A program made the position numbers and the translations under genes. Shown here piece by piece: positions 58,378 to 64,000 of a stretch of DNA of 64,000 nt. The stretch's first letter is position 1. Each line of letters starts with the position of its first letter. Origin of the DNA: Spongospora subterranea f. sp. subterranea (lineage: Eukaryota > Endomyxa: Phytomyxea > Phytomyxea > Plasmodiophorida); NCBI GenBank assembly GCA_049724395.1, contig JAUGWO010000084.1:108885-172884 (forward strand), in the 5' to 3' direction. The notes below the pieces were generated by a model. The model worked only from the letters and a program-made list of their open reading frames with translations, ran no database searches and was not told the origin of the DNA.

Positions 58378-59700
58378 TACTCCCTCCGGTTTCGAAACAG
58401 ACATATTTTTGTCGCAGAAAAAGGTTTCGAAACAGTCATATTGTTTGTCCCAGAAGAAGAAGGTTTCGAAACAGACACATGTTTTGTCCCAGAAGAAGGT
58501 TTCGAAACGAATTTATTGGTACGATTGAGGAAGTTGGTGTCTTCTCGACAACGACGCTTTTCCCAAATGCGTGACTTTATATTTATGGTTTTCTTGACCT
58601 TTTATAATTTCGATCAGACATTCTTGTAAAGGTTAGGAACACCTTATTCAAGGCGACAGGCTCCAAATTATTACACGCTTTTTCTGTAGCCAGGGTCGAT
58701 ATTGCTTTGTGGTAGTTGATGCTGCAGACTTTGTATGGATCGAATAAATCCTAAGTCGAGTAAGTCAGATCGGGACTATGTGCTGGTTGTTGACACAGCT
58801 GGATACTGTCATGATCCGAAAGTCTAAGGACCCGAGAATGATGTGGTTCCGTAATAATCGGGTCATTGGCGTCTGGGTGTGGCCTTGCATTATCCTGCTG
58901 CACATAGATTCTGCTATGTGTGATTGATATGTTAGCATGGAATAATATGACAAGGCTTCTGCCATTTTTCGCGTATTGCTGAATATACTCTCGAGATAAG
59001 CATACTATTACAGATTTCTGGCTTTCCAACTGATGTACATGCTTTTGTCTCCACTGTTACGGCAGGCCGATTTTTGCCTTTTATTTTGCAGGTTCTTTGT
59101 ATACTAATGGCCAGATTCCAATTTTTCCGTCGAATACTTGCTTAAAACTCAAATGAATCCCTTACTCTTTGTTGTACGATGAGAAGGGTCTTCGCCCATT
59201 GCCAAGTAGAACCTGTGGTTAGTTTTGGTCAGGTAAAACCACTTTTCGTCTATGTGAACACTATTCGTCATGAGGTCAACACTGTAAACATTGTTCGATG
59301 GATTCACGTCGAGATGAGATATGCAGAAATTGAATTCGTTGGAGTTTGTTCCGCTCTGTCAAATAGAGGTTTATAGCATTGGTATGGGGCTTTATCAATC
59401 CTCCTTCCTTTATACGGCAATGCAAAGTGCTTTTGGAAACATTCAAGTGATACGCCGTCGAGCGATTATTTTGGCGCAATGTCAACGGGATAGTCATGAT
59501 TGCCTCAAGATCCAAAGTAACTGCGTTCTTACGTCCTGACCTGCCAATGTGGCTAGCTGATCAACCTCCCTTCTGATAACGATTGGCAGCCACGATTGTA
59601 GATTTTCTGATTGAGGTTTCACTCACTTTGAATGTTGTTGCAGCGGCGGAAATAGTCCATATAATCAAATTATCTGACACATTCGGATTCTTCGCACTGA
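58378..59700 (-). mobile_element. Mariner-like transposon relic 5
   Basis: The left end at 58378 carries TACTCCCTCCGGTTTCGAAA. Minus-strand frames give the helix-turn-helix IPLTLRQNNRSTAYHLNVSK with STLHCRIKEGG (59.4-59.5 kb), a degenerate VFT-TKSGFT block corresponding to VHIDEKWFYLT near 59.25 kb, then RIYVQQDNARPHPDANDPII with the second catalytic Asp, and CQQPAHSPDLTYS with the third (58.75-58.95 kb). The order fits a full transposase with several frame breaks. The right end was not found. Confidence 0.75.
58388..58512. repeat. Subterminal 35-39 bp tandem repeat of mariner relic 5
   Basis: Four starts of GGTTTCGAAACAGACA-like units at 58388, 58423, 58462 and 58498, separated by TTTGTCCCAGAAGAA. 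The repeats begin inside the terminal repeat itself, suggesting that slippage amplified the transposon end, as also seen at 33.3 kb. Confidence 0.85.
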
Positions 59701-60117
59701 TGTACAAATTGATAAAAAGTGGTTCTATCTTACTCGCAACTGCGCCACATTTTATCTGACGGTAGACGAAGAAGAACCTTACTGTATCGTTCCTGCAAAA
59801 GCAAGAAACTTATTGGAAAAATCATGTTCCTTGCAGCTAATGCTAGACCAATATTCGATGACAGGAATAATTGTGTTTTTGACGGAAAAATTGGCACCTG
59901 ACCTTTCGTAACTTCGGATCCTGCAAAACGGTCGAGCATAAACCGACAAAGGGGCACAGCAGTGAAGAAGCCTGTGGTAGTTGACCGAAGACAGTACCTT
60001 GACGCTCTGTCGACCAAGGTTCTACCTGCAATTAGACCGAGTTTTCAAGGTTTCCTGTCATCGAATATTGGTCTAGCAACTGCTGCAAGGAACATGATTT
60101 TCCTCCAATAAATTTCT
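59700..60117 (+). mobile_element. Mariner-like fragment 6 with inverted piece
   Basis: Plus-strand reading DKKWFYLTRNCATFYLTVDE followed in another frame by KIMFLAANARPIFDDRNNC and FDGKIGT, the region around the first catalytic Asp of the same mariner clade. The segment 59818-59872 is repeated in inverted orientation at 60053-60110. Fragment only; no ends. Confidence 0.7.
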
Positions 60118-60134
60118 TTAATTCGGTTCGACAG

Positions 60135-61190
60135 GGTGTCTGAATAGAATGCGGAAGTGATTATTACGAATGGCGGCTCACTTTGCGTGAAAGGGCCAGA
60201 TGACGATTTGTATTTCTTGGATGGGTCTGAAACTTTGCACCAACTCTGGGCATAATGTCTACATAAAGTTGCAACTGTTTGCCGAGTCGTAACGTCTGTA
60301 TTCGACGAGCGCGCCCTGCGGGATCCTGGAAGGTGACATCTGCTGGGTCCATGGGCCCATCATCGTCCCTAACTACATGTTTATTTTAGTAATTTCCACA
60401 TTACTTGGCGATCCCGAAGGGCATTCGAATGCTGATCAAGATTGCAAAAAGAACTTGGGCAATCCATCCAGCGGCAACTCGACAGGGTGTCTGAATAGAA
60501 TGCGGAAGTGATTATTACGAATGGCGGCTCACTTTGCGTGAAAGGGCCAGATGACGATTTGTATTTCTTGGATGGGTCTGAAACTTTGCACCAACTCTGG
60601 GCATAATGTCTACATAAAGTTGCAACTGTTTGCCGAGTCGTAACGTCTGTATTCGACGAGCGCGCCCTGCGTCGGGATCCTGGAAGGTGACATCTGCTGG
60701 GTCCATGGGCCCATCATCGTCCCTAACTACATGTTTATTTTAGTAATTTCCACATTACTTGGCGATCCCGAAGGGCATTCGAATGCTGATCAAGATTGCA
60801 AAAAGAACTTGGGCAATCCATCCAGCGGCAACTCGACAGGGTGTCTGAATAGAATGCGGAAGTGATTATTACGAATGGCGGCTCACTTTGCGTGAAAGGG
60901 CCAGATGACGATTTGTATTTCTTGGATGGGTCTGAAACTTTGCACCAACTCTGGGCATAATGTCTACATAAAGTTGCAACTGTTTGCCGAGTCGTAACGT
61001 CTGTATTCGACGAGCGCGCCCTGCGGGATCCTGGAAGGTGACATCTGCTGGGTCCATGGGCCCATCATCGTCCCTAACTACATGTTTATTTTAGTAATTT
61101 CCACATTACTTGGCGATCCCGAAGGGCATTCGAATGCTGATCAAGATTGCAAAAAGAACTTGGGCAATCCATCCAGCGGCAACTCGACAG
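60135..61190. repeat. Satellite: three tandem units of 351, 354 and 351 bp
   Basis: Nearly identical units begin GGTGTCTGAATAGAATGCGG at 60135, 60486, 60840 and 61191. The second unit has a 3-bp insertion (GTC). Each carries the same 62-63 codon minus-strand frame (MDPADVTFQDP...), but the frame has no other support. Near identity implies recent amplification or homogenisation. Confidence 0.93.
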
Positions 61191-63310
61191 GGTGTCTGAA
61201 TAGAATGCGGAAGTGATTATTACGAATGGCGGCTCACTTTGCGTGAAAGGGCCAGATGACGATTTGTATTTCTTTTCTTGGATGGATGTCCGAAAGTTTC
61301 GTTTTTGCAGTCGTAACTATTGCACCAACTCTGGGCATAATGTCTACATAAAGTTGCAACTGTTTGCCGAACACTTTTTAACGTCTGTATTCGGCTTGTT
61401 ATGCCCTGCGGGATCGCTAAAACATCTGCTGGGCCATGGGCCCATCATAAACATCCGTAATAATGTGATTATTACAGTAGGTTCCGGAACAACTTGCCGA
61501 TCCCGTAAGGGCTTCGTCGAATGCTATCAAGTTACGCAAAAAGCACCATGGGTTGCATTTAGCGGCAACTCGACAGTTGGTGTCAGACCCATGAATAGAA
61601 TGCGCAAGTGGATTATTACGAATGGCGGCCACTTCGTGAAAGGGCACTTGACCCATTTGTTCTGGATTGAAACTTTGCACACCCATAATGCATAAAGTTG
61701 CAACGCTCGTTGGATTACCCAGTGAACCATTTGCCTCTTGACGGCATCATATTCCGAATGCCCTTCGGGATACGCCAAGTATGTGCAAATTCTAAAACGC
61801 GAACATGTAGTTAGGGACGGTAATCATCGGCCCATGGACCCACATATGTCATGCTCCAATCCCGCAGGGCGCGCCCTTTACCGTCGAATACAGGGTGAGC
61901 TGGCAATAGCGGCATGATTATTGATACCATTGCCGGCGTGACAATGCGCAATACGATTTGTATTAGGAGGATTGATGGCGTCCTTTCACCCAACCATTGA
62001 TCCGCTAAATTGATGCATACTGGGCGCCTGGATTCGTGCCTTGGTATTAAACTATTTCGTGCACGGATGGTAGCAGTTGGGATCCTGTGCATCCGGTGGG
62101 GATCGCCTAACGGTAGTTCAACGTTTAGTTCTGGAGCCTAATTTACGCAGACGCGCCGGATTGTATGGCAGATGGCACCTACAAAATTGAAATACTATCC
62201 AAGCCCATATTGTCCGAGCAATTCAATTGCAGGTCGGCACATACGATAGATTCTTCCGGCGCATTGCCCTACTCGTTTGTATGTGATCAGTTTGCGGAAG
62301 TGATACCGCAATCGCCTCTGGCGCAACTCGCAAACAGGGTGTCTGAACTGAATGCTGAAGTGAAACGAATGTCGAGAGGTACTGAGCGGCGCCGCCGGGC
62401 CCACCATTCCGATTCCAGAGCATCTTTCTTTCGGCGGACCTAAGCAGACGGCGCCGGATTGCAAACTTTCTCTGCATCAGTGTGTTTACATACATACTGA
62501 TCAATATTGAAACAGGTTTTTGGAATCCGTTCTATCCTGCGCGATTGAAATGGTCCTGGATTGTCGTGACTGAGGTATTTCGTGTTTCGGAGGCGCCGGC
62601 GCAGCGCCATTGATGTCCCCAACGCATCTGTTCGGCAGTAGCAAACGCAAGATTGTATGGCAATTGTGTGCTGTTTGATGGCACATAGGCTGCCCATATT
62701 GTATAATCCAGCAATTTTTTGGAAGCGATTCTACTGCCGTGGTCGATGTTGACCAGACTGGAAGGATAGCCGCAACTCTGGCGGCAACCGAAACGGCTGC
62801 AATCTGTTGTGGCAAACATTGTTCGGATCACGTTAGCGAACGCAAGGTTCCATTGGATCTGGCCTTTGACGCAAATCCGATTCAGCATCCTGAATACAAC
62901 TCACTTGATCAGGTTCGGGGAATATGCATTTCTGTTCGCTGTCGAGTTGCCGCTGGATGGATTGCCCAAGTTCTTTTTGCAATCTTGAGTCCCCAGCATT
63001 CGAATGTCGGGATCGCCAAGTAATGTGGAAATTACTAAAATAAACATGTATGTATTCCAGGGACGCATGTGGGCCCATGGACCCAATGGGCTGTATGTCA
63101 CCTTCCGCTCTTGCGCGCTCGTCGAATGGCAATGTTGCGACTGGCAAACAAACCCGAGGTTTGATTAGTTGAACAATCCGATTCAGATCCTGAATACCTT
63201 GATCAATACATTCGAATATCATTTCTGTTCGCCACCGCGTCCAAAGTGAGCCGCCGATGATCGATTGTCGGATCAGGCAGATTCCCATTGTCTTATTGGA
63301 CATCCATCTG
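61191..63310. repeat. Mosaic of shuffled and inverted satellite fragments
   Basis: After a fourth diverged unit (61191-61420), pieces of the 351-bp sequence recur in both orientations, mixed with other DNA. Examples are a direct piece at 61565-61700, an inverted piece at 61795-61905 (reverse of the CGCGCCCTGCGGGAT to ACATGTTTATT region) and an inverted piece at 62925-63060. Fragment edges show small insertions. It looks like repeated break-and-rejoin or replication slippage. Homology is clear; the mechanism is inference. Confidence 0.7.
62165..62443 (+). CDS. Hypothetical small protein in the mosaic
   Basis: A 92-codon frame (MADGTYKIEILSKPILSEQF, SFVCDQFAEVIPQSPLAQLA, then a basic coiled coil NRVSELNAEVKRMSRGTERR). 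It reads like protein, but sits in rearranged repeat DNA and shares pieces with neighbouring fragments. Family not recognised. Confidence 0.25.
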   Translation: MADGTYKIEILSKPILSEQFNCRSAHTIDSSGALPYSFVCDQFAEVIPQSPLAQLANRVSELNAEVKRMSRGTERRRRAHHSDSRASFFRRT

Positions 63311-63640
63311 TAACAACGGTCCGCTCTTGCGCTTTGCGTTCACAAATGGCGATTGTGATTGTTGTAACTTCAGAGAGACCCAATCAATCATTGCGATGAT
63401 CTGTGGTCGGAACAGGCCGCGTCGATCGTATCCTTTCCCATTGATCCTGTAATCGATCATCCATCAATATATAGGGATTGGTTCAGGTTTGCATTTTTCA
63501 TAGTGTGAGCAATCACAGTGCAATAACCATTCACAGTTACGACATGGGAAAATACTCACACTCCACGATGCACTGCCATGGCGACGGTTATTGGAAGCGG
63601 GTTGCCATCAGCGGGTTTGATGGACCGGGTGGTTATCGGG
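63311..63640. other. Spacer, nothing recognised
   Basis: Between the mosaic and the last open frame; no gene or repeat supported. Confidence 0.4.
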
Positions 63641-63698
63641 CTGGCATCGAAAGCTGAAACCGGTTGGTGCAAACGCACTTGGCGCGGGTATTGATAGA

Positions 63699-63905
63699 TT
63701 GACCATTCCTGTGCCGCAGGCCATTGTGTTTTTGCTGGACAATTTGGAAGATGCGAATCTCCAGGTGGTCATCGAATCCGTGTATAATATCACCCATTTG
63801 GTCTTCGCAAGGACCGGGTATGGATGCGCCCGCATGGTCGAAGGCGATACGGATGAGTTAGTCGGCGCGTACGGTTTCTTCTTACGAACCGTGTTGGAGC
63901 TGTAA
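63699..63905 (+). CDS. Possible exon of an unrecognised gene at the window edge
   Basis: Frame reading IPVPQAIVFLLDNLEDANLQ, VVIESVYNITHLVFARTGYG and EGDTDELVGAYGFFLRTVLE, with GANALGAGIDRL just upstream in frame. The composition looks protein-like and GC-rich compared with nearby repeats. No signature motif. It may continue beyond the window. Confidence 0.35.
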   Translation: MTIPVPQAIVFLLDNLEDANLQVVIESVYNITHLVFARTGYGCARMVEGDTDELVGAYGFFLRTVLEL

Positions 63906-64000
63906 TCCCCTTGTTAACGGCGTGCAAAATTCGCATTGACTTGGGTCAGGTGGGGGGAAGACCACGTGCGCACGGGGATCCACCTGTGGGTCAATGGGCG

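Noticed and set aside
60164-61057. Three identical 62-63 codon minus-strand frames
   Set aside because: They are copies of one frame in a satellite; identity comes from tandem DNA repetition, not from coding constraint.
60135-61190. CRISPR-like array
   Set aside because: Units are 351 bp, head to tail and without spacers, in a eukaryotic context.
1-64000. Retroviral, LTR or other virus-like elements
   Set aside because: No reverse transcriptase, integrase, capsid or packaging ATPase motifs and no long terminal repeats were recognised on either strand.
1-64000. tRNA and rRNA genes
   Set aside because: No cloverleaf with a GTTCNANNC box or rRNA core was noticed by eye; a covariance-model search would be decisive.

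Overview
The window is nuclear DNA of a small-intron eukaryote. Housekeeping genes are split by GT-AG introns, mostly 45-70 nt, the shortest convincing ones 31-37 nt. The mitochondrial carrier and mariner-like transposases resemble plant, oomycete and other protist relatives more than animal ones. Several transposon ends carry the CTCCCTCCGTTCC-type inverted repeat known from plant and oomycete mariner/Stowaway elements. My best guess is a protist, perhaps a parasite of the SAR supergroup; this is inference, not proof. A TOG/HEAT microtubule protein would fit an organism with a flagellated stage. No rRNA, tRNA, CRISPR or virus-like element was recognised.

Layout. 0-13.3 kb is conserved and gene-dense: prefoldin subunit 4 (+), a TOG/HEAT protein (-), CIAO1 (-), a mariner relic, a mitochondrial dicarboxylate carrier (+), a coiled-coil protein (-) and NOB1 (+). 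13.3-43.5 kb is accessory and repeat-rich. It holds three related genes (15.9-18.7, 21.1-23.9 and 37.4-40.3 kb, all -) plus a relic at 14.5-15.0 kb. Each full gene encodes an N-terminal signal peptide followed by a HECT-type E3 ubiquitin ligase domain. The same region holds a nine-exon gene (26.0-28.6 kb, +) for a predicted secreted protein with three cysteine-rich repeats and a triplicated upstream exon. Around these lie mariner, pogo/Tigger, PIF/Harbinger and hAT elements, a MITE, fold-back repeats and minisatellites.

43.5-58.2 kb is again gene-dense: a TylF-like methyltransferase (+), a very large low-complexity protein that may run into a BTB domain (-), an SAP-domain SARNP/Tho1 homologue (-), an SLC35-type nucleotide-sugar transporter (-) and an unrecognised two-exon gene (-). 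58.4-60.1 kb holds mariner relics. 60.1-63.3 kb is a 351-bp satellite that breaks down into a shuffled mosaic.

How they fit together. The flanking genes serve general cell functions (protein folding, Fe-S assembly, ribosome maturation, mRNA export, transport). The central block looks like a fast-evolving compartment in which secreted gene families duplicate among transposons, the pattern typical of effector loci. The secreted HECT ligase family and the secreted cysteine-repeat protein are the most novel items. Several conserved genes carry one-base homopolymer length differences that break the frame, which points to base-level assembly error rather than gene death.
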